Assembly: GCA_012295275.1 (NCBI GenBank)
Contig: CM022675.1
Coordinates: forward strand, 4,730,455 to 4,765,454
Reading direction: 5' to 3'
DNA: 35,000 bases
Origin: Chrysomallon squamiferum
Taxonomy: Eukaryota; Mollusca; Gastropoda; Neomphalida; Peltospiridae
Shown: piece by piece, positions 21,288-32,718 of the stretch
Layout of the letters: every line of letters begins with the position of its first letter
Numbering within the stretch: the stretch's first letter is position 1
Position numbers and translations under genes: made by a program
Notes under the pieces: model-generated
Told to the model about the DNA's origin: nothing
Database searches by the model: none
The model's input: only the letters and a program-made list of their open reading frames with translations

Positions 21288-21328
<41 letters not shown>

Positions 21329-23518
21329 GTTATATCGACATTTCTCCTCTTTTTTTTCTGATTTGTTTTACTTTATTGCAGATAAAAACACAAAATCTAC
21401 AGAAAAGGAATCGTCAACAACAGCAGAAACCTCAACTACTACAACAAAGACGAAAAACCCAAATTCGATGTCTTCAGTACCACAGTTTACTACAGAGAAC
21501 ACGAGTCCAGTGTCAACTTCTCATTCTAACAAAAGGGACACAAATCCACCTAAAAGTAGCACACAATCTCACAACAAACATAATACAACGGGTTAGTTTG
21601 TTAGTATTTATTAGTTTCTTTGTATTCAAACAGACCGTATACTTTAATTAACAGTAGTTCTAAACAGTGAATTATTAGTGTTGTTGTTGCTGCTGACTTT
21701 GCTGCTGTTGTATTCATTGTTGTTGTTTTAAATGTTTTTCTTCATCCTCCGTGTCTTCCTAACATAATTTCTTGTTTTTCTTTCTTCTTTTTTCTTCTTT
21801 TTTATTTATTAACTTATTTTTTTTTTTTACTTCTTTCTTTTTTATTGTTGTTGTTTTTTCATGACACCGACATCTCTCTCCTTTTTGTTTTTCAATTTGC
21901 TTTACTTTACTGCAGAAAAAAACACAAAACCGACAGCAAAGGTATCGTCAACAACAGCAAAATACTCGACTATTAAAAAGAAAATACCAAACTCGATGAT
22001 TTCAGCACAACAGCACATGAGTCCAGTGTCAACTTCTCAGCCTAAAAATAGCGCACAGGCTGACAACAAACAAAATATACCAGGTTAGTTTGTTAGTATT
22101 TATTAGTTTCTTCATGTAAAACAGTAATAATAATAATAAAGACTCTACATCGTCATTAGGACCTATGACAGAAAAGGACTATACTTCTTGTAATATACTG
22201 GTTCTAACCTGCATTATGCAGTAATTTTGTATTACTTCTATGACAGATAATTAAATCTGTGCACTGTTAAATAAGTGTTCAGTTAGGATTAAAGATCTGT
22301 GTACTGTATCTAGCCTGTTTTATACAGTCATTATTGGATATCTGTCAAACCAAAAGCTCATCAAAGTTATAATTCTCATGGTGTTCATCCTTGAAAACTA
22401 ACTTGATCCATAGCGCAGAATGCATTACCAAATAGGCACAACTTTCCCCAGGGTTAATTTTCAGAAGCACTGCACTTCCATAGTTACTAAAAGTTTGTGA
22501 AAGCACTTATACCTATACTATCAAAAGCTATCAATATATTAACATATACATGAGGAATTCACAAACCAGTCTGCCAAATTTTCACTTTTTGCATTCGCAA
22601 TGTTTTTATTTTTTATTTATTTATTTTTTTGTCTTAAGTATGTTTTTTTAATTAGGTAGGATAGGGAGTGGTGTTACTATGCACATAAAGATGACACCAC
22701 TTTATTGATACCCTGCTCTCCCCTATCAAGGTTGGAAGACTTATTTTTCAATTTAGTTTAATGACATTTCAAAAACATTTTTTTTTTTTTAATAATTCTT
22801 GATGAAAAATTTAAATGTTGGCGTATTTTAAAAATTATAATAACCTTAACCCTAACTAACCCTAATCCTAAAACTTACCCTAACCGCAACCCTAAAATGT
22901 ACGCTAACGCTAACCCTAAATCTAGAACTGAGCCTTGTATTTCAGTTAACAGAGGTACGTGTTTAGAAAGTATTATTATTTTGTTATCGTCAGTAATGGC
23001 GCCATATTGAAAGAAGAGGAAATGTGCGATTCGCCATTTGATTATTTAGCACGTGTTAAAAAATTGGATTTGATTTATTTAAGATGATAAGAAAAAGGAT
23101 AAAATACATTGAAAAAAAAAAAAGATATTTTATTTAAATTACTTCAGGCTAGAAACGCTGGAACGTTCGGAACTCTTACCGTTTTCGGACCTAAAAATAC
23201 TTACATAGTATATATAATATATATAAATATATAAATAAATAAATACGAACAAGCCATGGCAGTAGACTGCCTGAATATTTATGTGTATAAAATTACAGAT
23301 TTGTGTCCACAGTTTGGTAGGAAAAAACAAAAAAGAAAAATAATAAATAAGATGATGAAATATAAAAACAAAATAGGAAAATTTCTTTCTTTCTTCTTTC
23401 CCCCATAGAACAATTATTTCTAATTCCTAGAAGTATGTATTTTATTTAGCCACAAATTTATTTTTGTTAATTTTCTGTAATTACATTAATTAAAAGTACA
23501 AATAAAATCATAAATTAT

Positions 23519-23612
<94 letters not shown>

Positions 23613-24818
23613 GTGTGTTGTGTGTGTGTGTGTGTGTGTGTGTTTAATGTCTCTAATCTTGTTTTTCAATTTCTATAATTTTGTAGCACTTGCTGGTGGT
23701 GTTGCTGCTGTTGTAGTAGTGTTGGTTGTTGGAGTTTTGATTTTACTGTGGACTAAACGGTACGTTTGTTCATTTAAAAAATAAAATTAAATAGAATTAA
23801 ATAAATAAACAATAATTATAATAATAATATTGACAAATGAATAATATGAAACATTCCACTGAATGAATATATTACAGAATATACAGAATTTATTTATTTA
23901 TTTATTATATATTATTATAATATTTATTATTTTATTATTATTATTATTTTTTTTATTTATTTATTATTATTATTATTATTATTTTCCAGAACACGTCGAT
24001 TTTGTTTTAAAACTCAGAAGTTACCAGAATCAAGAATTAATTTTAACAAAAGAAGCAATGAAATCAGCTCTGCTGAAGATCTACAACGTGGTCACACAAA
24101 TCCGAGTTATGAGGTAACAACGACATCGACGTCGGCAGATTATGAATTTGAATCAGAAAATCAAGGAAGCCACAATGTTTACTACAGCATCCTCAACGAA
24201 GTTACTGTCAGTGTGGAAAACAGAAATGATAAAACAATGCATATCAAAACTACAGCTACTACAACGCCTGAAACAGACAATCAGCTCTCAGGCAGAGATA
24301 ACGGAGACTACAACAACACAGATACAACAAACACAATAACTCATACATCTACCAACTACAACCACCTTGCTGGGGACAATGATGGTGACTACGATACATG
24401 TGATAAGAAAAAGAAAACAGCCACGTCTGATCTCTACAACCGGCTTGATGTCGACAATGACAGTGACTACGACAGCACAAATAAAGAAAAAACAACTGCA
24501 ACTGTATCTGACGTCTACAGCCACCTCGTTGATTCAGAAGACTACAACACCATGGACAGGAAACCTCCAACAGCAACAACAACATCAGAACTGTATAACC
24601 ATCTTAACCAAGCTGACAGCAACCGCTACGACATCGCTGATACCGATACTTCGAATTTCCCATACCCCAGTCTGTATAGAGTAATTGCTTCGCCTAACAA
24701 TCAAATTCCCACTAGGAAATCAGAAATCTCTGATAACGTCCGCGACAATTCCGACAACAACGACAACGTTTCTGAAGGCAGTGGAAATTTGTATTTTGTT
24801 CTGGAAAATTCTGATTGA
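18792..24818 (+). CDS. Receptor copy C gene model: signal peptide, three stalk exons, membrane helix, tyrosine-motif tail; no lectin or WSC exons (513 aa with leader C3)
   Basis: Exons 18792-18858, 20791-20985, 21382-21591, 21916-22083, 23687-23759 and 23990-24818 join in frame: 1542 nt, or 513 codons plus TGA. Leaders C1 or C2 could substitute for C3 without changing phase or length. Predicted protein: signal peptide, Ser/Thr stalk ~23-213, membrane helix ~214-235, tail 238-513. No exon resembling the lectin or WSC modules of copy B is found between the leaders and the stalk; the gap after C4 is only 567 bases. The result is a short mucin-like receptor with the longest motif array of tyrosines among the copies. 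Whether the leaders are truly joined to this body needs transcripts. The alternative is that the body is fed by unseen exons or is a decaying copy, although all its frames are open. Confidence 0.6.
18870..19530. repeat. Long inverted repeat within the C3 intron
   Basis: Same arrangement as 16824-17503: the direct arm starts at about 18870 and the reverse-complement arm runs from about 19415 to 19530. The spacer between the arms is AT-rich with ATGTTATGTTA pieces. Because the palindrome occurs in both duplicated units, it predates their duplication. Confidence 0.68.
20157..20223 (+). pseudogene. Leader exon C4 with start codon lost (ATG to ATA)
   Basis: The 67-base leader sequence is intact to its donor (CTAA|GTAAG), but the initiation codon reads ATA in AATAATAAATTT and one Leu codon has become Phe (ATATTTACG). 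No alternative in-frame ATG is seen just upstream. It is either a dead leader or an untranslated first exon of copy C. Confidence 0.6.
20791..20985 (+). CDS. Copy C stalk exon 1
   Basis: Acceptor TTTGATTGCAG, donor ACAG|GTTAGT, phase 1 at both ends. It encodes a Ser/Thr/Asn-rich segment (KPTNFTEKASLTRTESS; SGSTSHSHSRDTASPNSS). The GTTAGTTTGTTAGTATTTAT after the donor is shared by all stalk exons in the window. Confidence 0.78.
21066..21328. repeat. (TAG)n and (ATT)n tracts between stalk exons
   Basis: TAG trinucleotides at about 21070-21115, then mixed ATC/ATT and a run of ATT at about 21265-21327. Nothing coded. Confidence 0.85.
21382..21591 (+). CDS. Copy C stalk exon 2
   Basis: Acceptor CTTTATTGCAG, donor ACGG|GTTAGT, phase 1 at both ends. 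It is the closest relative of copy B exon 8 (shared NTKST, TTTTKTKNPNSM and FTTENTSPVSTS). Same mucin-like character. Confidence 0.82.
21916..22083 (+). CDS. Copy C stalk exon 3
   Basis: Acceptor TTTACTGCAG, donor CCAG|GTTAGT, phase 1 at both ends. A shorter version of the stalk module (NTKPTAKVSSTT; MSPVSTSQPKNSAQADN). The central FTTENT stretch is deleted. Confidence 0.8.
22659..22727. repeat. Hairpin-forming inverted repeat
   Basis: GATAGGGAG then GTGGTGT on the left, ACACCAC and then CTCCCCTATC on the right. The inner stem (22668-22674 with 22694-22700) is perfect with a 19-base loop. The outer stem is separated by an unpaired TTTATTGATACCCTGCT. It could be a foldback element or chance structure. 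Confidence 0.4.
22841..22920 (-). repeat. Degenerate interstitial telomere-like repeat, (CCCTAA)n
   Basis: Roughly ten units of CCCTAA and variants (CCTTAA, CCGCAA, CGCTAA, CCTAAT) run over about 80 bases. This is the complement of the animal telomere repeat TTAGGG. Degeneracy and position inside an intron indicate an old interstitial tract, not a chromosome end. Confidence 0.75.
23523..23642. repeat. (CT)n followed by (GT)n microsatellite
   Basis: About 85 bases of pure CT, a short GTGCGTGTGTT bridge, then GT repeats, 44 bases before the membrane-exon acceptor. Confidence 0.95.
23687..23759 (+). CDS. Copy C transmembrane exon
   Basis: Acceptor AATTTTGTAG, donor AACG|GTACGT, phase 1 in and phase 2 out. 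It encodes ALAGGVAAVVVVLVVGVLIL, then LWTK and the split Arg. It has one Gly codon fewer than copy B. No charged residue lies in the helix. Confidence 0.86.
23990..24818 (+). CDS. Copy C cytoplasmic tail exon
   Basis: Acceptor TTATTTTCCAG; 275 residues plus the split Arg, then TGA. It carries the fullest motif set: NPSYEV, VYYSIL (fits the ITIM pattern around the second Tyr), and four tandem units NYNHLAGDNDGDYDTC, LYNRLDVDNDSDYDST, VYSHLVDSEDYNTM and LYNHLNQADSNRYDIA. Then follow SLYRVIA and the C-terminal LYFVLENSD. The last ~100 residues are almost identical to those of copies A and B. Confidence 0.88.
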
Positions 24819-25218
24819 AAAGAATCTCAGTAGTAACTCGATCGATATTTAGATGCAAAATTTGTCGTCTGCTACGAAGTTTTATTTTCAAATCCATATT
24901 AACAGTGCCTCTTACCACACTTCGTTCTTTATTTTTATTTTTATTTTTTATTTATTTTTTGGGAGTGGGGTTGTGATGTTCGTGGTGTTTGTTGGCTTGA
25001 TTTATTGTTGATTTTTGGAGAGGTTTGGGTGGGAGTTTAAATACATGTTAACAGTGTCTCATACCACAGTTTATTTATTTATTTATTTATTTGTATTTAT
25101 ACATTAATTTTTTTTTTTTTTTTTTTTTATTTATTTTTTTTTTTTTTATTTTTTTTTTTTTGATCTCATCTTGGCTGTTTCAAACCACAGTTGGGGGATT
25201 AAGGGGGGTTATTTATTT

Positions 25219-25250
<32 letters not shown>

Positions 25251-25738
25251 TTTTTTTTTTTTTTTTTTTTTTTTTTGAAATCTCAATGGCATTTCAAACC
25301 AGTTTTTTTTTTTTTTTTTATTATTATTTATTTATTAATTTATTTTTAGTTGTATTTATTCATTCATTTATATATATATATATTTTTTATTATTATTATT
25401 ATTATTTTTTTTTTTTTTAATCCATATTGGCAGTGTTTCAAACCAGGCTTTTTCTTCTTCTTCTTTTTAGTTGCTTTTCTTGTTGTTTTTTACCTTTATA
25501 TTTTGTATTTGTACTTTGTCTAAATCAACTTTTCGTCAATGCAATTTATTTTTTACCTTATTTCTGTGATTTGTAAAATCTGTTTTTATACTAACATTTT
25601 AAGTATTAACCTGCATTGATGCAAAATGTGTCGCTTGAAGGAAGTGTTTTCTCAAATCCACATTAACAGTGTCTCACCACCTTTCTTTTTTCTTACAGTT
25701 TTCTGTTATTATCATTTTCTTTTTGCTGATTTGTTAAT

Positions 25739-25777
<39 letters not shown>

Positions 25778-26225
25778 TTTTATTATAATAGATTAAGGAA
25801 ATGCTATTCAAAATTCCAAAATGTGATGTGTTAGTTTTCCAAAAGATATAGCCATCACAAACCTTATTTCATGCACAAACTTATTATAAATATTATATAA
25901 AATATCTCAAGACTACCTGTATATTTATGCACGTTTATGTATGTGTATATGCGTATACTTCTGTGTTGATATATATAGTAAAATAATAAATGGAAAAAAG
26001 TATCAAAGTAGAAAAAATATATTACATTACTTTATTTTATATACCAAATCTATATAATCAGCTAAGGATATTTTAATATTTTATTTTAATAATTTTTCAT
26101 ATACATTTTGCATTTTTTTATCGTACTCGAAGTCTGTTTTATACTAACATTTTTACTATTAACCTAACTTTATTGTGATGCAGTAAACCTTGTTATTATT
26201 CAAATAAGCGGATCGTCCGATATGT
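24819..26225 (+). repeat. Copy C downstream region with poly-T tracts and repeated ~30-bp motif
   Basis: No gene is seen. Six copies of the AAATCCATATTAACAGTG family motif (about 24889-24919, 25037-25069, 25161-25190, 25277-25302, 25419-25446 and 25653-25680) are separated by poly-T or TTTA runs. Homology to the flanks of copies A and B continues to about 26215 and then stops, marking the edge of the duplicated block. Confidence 0.65.
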
Positions 26226-26562
26226 AAATAAATGGAATAACATCGGATAAATATGTAAACAAACCATTCTGGAGGTGATTGAAATCACCTGATCAAATAC
26301 TGCCATTTGAATGGCTGTTTTTTTATTCTACTTGTGTTTACAATTATATCATTGAAAATTAATTATCTATAACTTTAGCTAAGGTAAGATTTCAATTTCA
26401 TGCAACGAACTTGATATCCTGAAAACATCAGAATTATCTTGACTTTTTCAGATATGACAATTTAATCAACTTCATCGAAGTATATGTTTTAATAAAGCTT
26501 GTTTCAAATTATTATAAAATGTTATCATTTTATAGTGGGTTATTTTCTTTCATTTTTCTTCT

Positions 26563-26595
<33 letters not shown>

Positions 26596-29526
26596 ATACA
26601 AAAATAATTTTTATTTGGGAACTTTAATTATTTTAATTTAATTTAATTTAATTTAATTTTTATTTTTATTTTATATAAATGTTGTTTTATTAGAAAAACT
26701 GAGAATGTGGTTTGCAGATCTCAGTGACATACATACATTGACTTGAAGCTAATTTCATACTGTCTTTGTGATGATTTCTGATTTGTAAAATGTAATATTA
26801 AACTTACTTAATACAATCAAACTGTCAATACAATCAAATTCAATGTTGCAACCCTACAACCTTTAAACATGCCAGTGATTAAAATGATGATGTGATCAGC
26901 AATCAGAGTAATATCATAATTTAGATAATTAACATTTTATTCTCCTGGAAACAGATAGAACATAACATTATCAAAAAAACAAAAACAAAAGATATAACTG
27001 AAATGAACAATTGAGATATCTATTTACATATTTTATTTAAATATTTTCACTTTCACAGTAAAATATGTGTACATAAAATACATGTATAAAAACTAAAAAT
27101 ATCTATGTGTAAGCCATATAAACTATGTATTAATAACATATACATACTACAAAATAAGACATCAGGATTTTAAAATGCCACTTACATCAAGAGAATATAA
27201 ATTAAAAATGTTTGTTTACAGTACAATTTTAATAAGAAAGCATCTTCACAAAATAATAAAAATAAAAATAATAATAATGATAATAATGATTAATAATAAT
27301 AATAATAATATTATTATTATAACAGGAAAAGATATAAATAAATAAAGAAATCTATACACATAATTCCAGGTTCCTCATTTTCAGCAAATTAAAACGTGCA
27401 TACTTTTTATTGGAATATCATGTGTTTGTGTGTTTGAGAGATTTTATTAAATTTGAAAAATGTTCCCACCTAGATAATGAAAAACAGTTTACTGAGATAA
27501 GGTGAACAGCAAGTGATAGGTAATCACCTCCGTAATACTAAAAGAGAGGTGACCCAACTCATTTTATTTTTTTACTTCAGTGGAAGTAAAAATACGCCTC
27601 TTCAAAACTACTTGATAAGAAGGAAAAGTATTTTTACAACATCTCCTTGAGTTAAATCATTTTTCTGTAACTAACTAAAAGTGAAAGATAAAATGTATTA
27701 CGGCACAAATCAAATACACAGTTCATAAGAGTGAGCAGACATGTGCTTTCACATTCAGATCAGTGAACAAAGCCTTGTAGGAAAGTGTGCAATGCAAGTA
27801 CACCATCTCTAGCAAAATTCACCTTACTCTGCAAGAATCAAAACATTTCAACAGATTTGGCTTTTCGCCCTTCTCTACTTTGCTCTCCACAATCCACCCA
27901 ATCACAACAGAATTCAAAGTGAAATGACTTAAATGTATCACTCTGATTGTGTGAAAATAACCAACGATTAACAATATTATTTATTTTTGTCATTCTGACT
28001 CGGTCCACCTGACAAAATCAAATGCTGATGGATGGAGCACCTTAGTAACACAAGTTATAAGCAAAAAACTAACAAAAATACTGCAAAGTAAATAAAAATA
28101 ACACATAAAAACAAAAATGGCATTGATCCATATAAAACTATTCAGTTAGTTCAAATCTTACTTTGTAGTTTTACTTTATTATATGTCACCCATGTACTCA
28201 AAGTTACAAACATAATGTCGCTGCATCAGTTAATTGAATATCTTAAGGAGGAGCTTTATCTTTACTGTCATTAAAAAATTCCACTGTGGCCCCAGTGAGA
28301 AATAATACTCTTTACCTCTGCTTCCTTCTCATCAAGTTGAAAAGTTGGCAGAATTATTTTTAATGTTATTTTTTTCAGATTTTGTTTATTCAGCTCCTTA
28401 CATTTATAAAACTATATGCAACAGATAGAAAACAACAATAACATATTAGTTGTTCCCAAAGACTTAATAATAAATATAGTTTATTAGAAACAACTAAGTC
28501 TGCAATCAATGGACAAAACAGAGGCAAAATGTACCTCAAGTGATATTGTTGAAGAATGAATATGACTTACAACTTTGCCATGACTTAAACATAAGGAGAA
28601 GTTTAGTTCTAAAAGGGTCAAGTTTGCCCCTTGTGTCAACCATGATCTATCGCATATGAAATATTCATTAATTTTAAAATTATCAATGTTATATTACTAA
28701 CTGATTTCATTTCATTTCTTGAAATAAAACAAAATGTAAAATAGTCATCAGACTGGGTTTTCTTTTTACTAAATCAGAAAATGGCTTTTACAAAAAAGAG
28801 ATTTAGAAATAAATAAATAAACAAGAACCATTCACTTTACAAACAGTACTTCATAAACATCTGCCAGGTAATAAAGAAGTGGGAAGCCATGAGAAATATT
28901 TTCATCTTTGGGCACTAATGATAGACTTTGAAACATATTGAGATGATGAAACAACTTACTGAAATATATTTATTGTGTTCTTACAGAGCTAGTGCAATGG
29001 TTTACCTAATAGTGCAAAAAAAAAAACTTTAATAAAATAATAAATTCAGAATTTCCTTCTATGACATAAAATAAAGTTTTTTTTAAAAAAAAAAAAAAAA
29101 AATTGATTGGAAGATATGTAATGAATTCATAAACCAGTCATAAAATGTAATTAAATGTGTATTTTAATTTTTTAAATGGTAATATGAAGGAATGTTATGA
29201 ATACAACCATTTTATGGATGTTCAGTCTTTTTTTTGCTCTGTATAGCTAAACTATGCAAATGAAAAAAAAATTAATAAAGTGAAATAATATAAATAAATA
29301 AATAAATAAATAAACAGACTAAAACAAAAACATTTCTGAAAGATCAGAGAATAAAGAAACATGGGAAAATGACTCTTATACTCAGTCTGTCATGACTTTT
29401 TTTGAATAACCACAATTTGTAATAAAAGAGTAGACAGAAAATGTTTGTATAGTTCTTAACTTAAAAACAATGTCTGTTAATCCAAGACTGTTAGAAAGCT
29501 ACATAAAAATATTAAATTGTATTTTA

Positions 29527-29568
<42 letters not shown>

Positions 29569-29900
29569 CATCATCATCATTATTAGTTATATATTTTTTT
29601 AATTAAACAAATAAATAAATAAAATACTGCATTATTTAATGATATCGAAAGTTCATTATTGTTGCTCACATAACTCAACTCTAATCATAAACACTGAAAC
29701 AGAACTGTCAACAACATTTTGTGACAAGTACTTCTAATAATATCAATGATTATGTTATCATTCATGATGAAAAAAAAAGAAAAAAGAAAAAAAAACATAA
29801 TAAGATCTCCTATATTCTCACTTATGATCCCAAGCAGTTTACCAACTAACACTGGCTATAACTATAAACTTAATCTTCAGTTCATGTTTTTATACTCTCT
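26226..29900. other. Non-coding AT-rich region
   Basis: No frame of credible composition and no paired splice signals were found on either strand. It holds poly-T at about 26563-26594, (TTTAA)n at 26633-26660, an (AAT)n/(ATT)n at 27255-27322 and (AAAT)n at 29293-29315. It may be intron or long 3'UTR of the minus-strand gene suggested at 32719-32818. Confidence 0.45.
29527..29585. repeat. (ATT)n/(ATC)n microsatellite
   Basis: Pure ATT run passing into ATC repeats and back. Confidence 0.9.
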
Positions 29901-29902
29901 GT

Positions 29903-30305
29903 TAATGCAAATTTTGGGACAGTTTCAAAAGTAACAAGATCTACAATATTCATTACATATGATGAAAAAAATTCCTATAATAGCCAGTATTTAGTATTGG
30001 GAAAAAAATAAGAAAACAAAACTGAGTAAGAATTTATCAACATTTTGTAATATATATGTAAAAAATTGTATCTTATAATGTTAAGAAAAAAGAAAAAGAA
30101 TAATACAAAACTAAAATTAATTCTACATTTTATCTTACAAGTTAACAGATACATTATTCCATGTTACATATGGGTTTAAGTAACCTAAAAACACAAATTT
30201 ATTTTATCTGTATATTGATGTTTTTAAGACACACCTTGCAGTGATAAACAATTAAAATCATGCAAATGTACATTCTTTAGAAAATGAAAGAAATTACTTT
30301 TCCAC
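29903..30305. repeat. Local direct duplication, copy 1
   Basis: About 400 bp matching 31618-32072 at high identity, starting at ATGCAAATTTTGG and running through AGATCTACAATATTCATTAC, CCATGTTACATATGGGTTTA and GACACACCTTGCAGTGATAA to ATGAAAGAAATTA. Non-coding. Confidence 0.8.
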
Positions 30306-31250
30306 TGCTGAAATGATTGTTACTACTTAATTATCTTCAAATTACAATGTACTGCTCTCTTGACAGTGTACAATTCTTTATAAAACACTGACAGCTGTAA
30401 ATAATATGAAACCACATTTTCATTCTATGTTGTGATAATCTAATCTGACCCAAATTTTCTTTTTAAATAAATAAGCAAACAAACAGAAACAACTGAGTTA
30501 AAATATAAAGTAACTTGCTATAATCAACATTTAGAAATAAATAAGAATGAAAAAAATGATTGTATCAAAGTGAAAGAGTCATTTTATTTCTTTGTTATTT
30601 TTACTTTATATTTTAATTTGAATTATATTTTCAAAGCACATCTCTTTGATGATGGCCTGTTTACAAATGGCAATTACAATGAATCTTTAAAAGTAGTTGT
30701 TAATAAATAGAATTGGTCATTTACAACTGAACATTTTCAATATTGTACATCAGACAAAATAAATAAATAAGTAAAAAATAAATGAATGGTTATGTTTAAG
30801 ATCAACATCCCCACCTTACAGAATGTTTAGATTATTTATTCTGGCTGACAACACATTATCTTTTCAACATCTGTTAAGTGGCTAACAAATATTTTTGTTT
30901 TAGTTCATTTTATATTATTTTTCCAAAGCACCATACCTTTAATATGAATCAGAAGATGACAAATGTATTAAGTTTTCATTTTAGTTTGTTAAAAACTGTT
31001 CAGTTGCAATGATAAAAATGCAAGATGGTGTTAACTGTGTTTTTCTCTCTTCATTCAGACTTTATAGATGGCACAAGATCAACAAACAAAAAAGAGGCTG
31101 TGTAACTTTTTAACTCACAGAAGTATTGTCTTGTGGAATACTTCATACATCCTTAATACCAAGTGAATTAAATGTATGCCAAGGGCGCATTAAAGAGATT
31201 GTCTAAGTGTTCACAGTTATATCCTCTTACTTTATTTTCAGGTTTTATAA

Positions 31251-31251
<1 letters not shown>

Positions 31252-31281
<30 letters not shown>

Positions 31282-31332
31282 TATTACTAAATTTAGTATT
31301 ATTATTATTACAGCTACTACTACTACTGTTAT
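31252..31332. repeat. (ATT)n/(TAC)n microsatellite
   Basis: Imperfect ATT run followed by TAC repeats. Confidence 0.8.
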
Positions 31333-31617
31333 TAGCAATGAATAAAACTGTAGAGATAATACTTTTTATCCCTTGATACAGAATGAATATCAGTAATGAG
31401 CCATTTATGATACTGGTGTTTTCATTTAAAACAAAAGAAAAATGATATTTTCATGAACTTCTACATACTAGACATTATAATATTTCTCTTTCCCTAATAT
31501 TAACAAGAATTTGGTCTTTAAAAGGAAAACAATTTGAAAAAAAATGACTGCTAATTTAATTACTTTAATCATTTCAGTGCTCTTTCTGGTAAAGCACATG
31601 AACATAAATATTGTACA

Positions 31618-31763
31618 AGATGCAAATTTTGGCACACTTTCAATACTAAAAAGATCTACAATATTCATTACACATGATGAAAAAAAAATCCTATAATAGC
31701 CAGTATTCAGTATTGGGAAAAAAATAAGAAAACAAAACTAAGAAAGAATTTATCAACATTTTG

Positions 31764-31827
<64 letters not shown>

Positions 31828-32072
31828 GTTTTATCTTATAATATTAAGAAAAAAGAAAAAGAAAAATACAAAACTAAAATTAAATCTATATTTTATCTTT
31901 CCAGTTTAACAGACATATTATTCCATGTTACATATGGGTTTAAGTAACCTATAAACACACATTTATTTTATCTGTACATTGATGTTTTTGAGACACACCT
32001 TGCAGTGATAAACAATTAAAATCATGTAAATGTACATTCTTTAGGAAATGAAAGAAATTATTTTTCCCACTA
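31618..32072. repeat. Local direct duplication, copy 2, carrying an expanded (AT)n
   Basis: Same sequence as 29903-30305, but a short TAATATATATG has become a ~55-base (AT)n run at about 31767-31821. A minus-strand frame across it (31468-31668) is hydrophobic and shows no family resemblance. Confidence 0.8.
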
Positions 32073-32718
32073 CTTAAAGATGAAGTAAAATATTGCTTGA
32101 ATTCAGCTGGATCACTGTCTATTAAAAATCAATTCTTTTTCAACATTAAAGAAATGAAGGAGGTACAAGACTATTGATGAACTCAAATGAATTTTTAAAA
32201 TTAGATTTGTGATCCACAGCTGAAGAAAAATTAACAATTGATCAGAATAAAACATGCTGCTTAGGATTCCTCCATCAGGTATTTTCAGACACTATAGCTG
32301 GTTTTCATGGTTTTCATTTTCCAATAAAGAAGACTAAAGCACCAGCAATTGAAGAAGTGACTTTGTCTAAAACAACAGCAATGTGAAATTAGTGTTAGTG
32401 TGACACATGGTGCTGTGTGCTCATACCAGTGACTGAAAAATAACTGAGTGCAGTAATTTTAAAAACAAATTTAATGCCTTTGATGGTCACAGTATTTTCA
32501 CACAGAACACATCAATGTATTTGTTTTATATTAATAAATTTCAGAAAAGTAATAAAGCAATATGTCAGTATAATTTGAAAAACCCTTTTTACTGTTTCAG
32601 AGTTTATTACAGTATGTCTAGATTTACTGGAAATTGTTTTATTGTATGGTTCAACAACTGTTTTTTGTGTATATGTATAAATTTAATGAAAAAATAAACA
32701 GACTGACTATTTGCTTAC

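Larger units (their letters stand above)
22084..23686 (+). other. Long intron of copy C before the membrane exon
   Basis: It holds a hairpin-forming inverted repeat (22659-22727), a degenerate telomere-like tract (22841-22920) and a composite (CT)n/(GT)n microsatellite (23523-23642). A 63-residue minus-strand frame at 23139-23330 has no family resemblance or splice support. No other gene is recognised. Confidence 0.6.

Noticed and set aside
22841-22920. A true telomere end
   Set aside because: Too short and degenerate, and flanked on both sides by gene sequence.
25091-25420. 109-residue Phe-rich frame
   Set aside because: Product of poly-T tracts downstream of copy C.
26273-26290. Near-perfect 18-base palindrome AGGTGATTGAAATCACCT
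   Set aside because: Eight paired bases with a two-base centre are not rare enough in AT-rich DNA; no terminator or operator context.
31468-31668. 66-residue hydrophobic minus-strand frame
   Set aside because: It crosses the edge of a local duplication but is not conserved in the other duplicate; no splice or family support.
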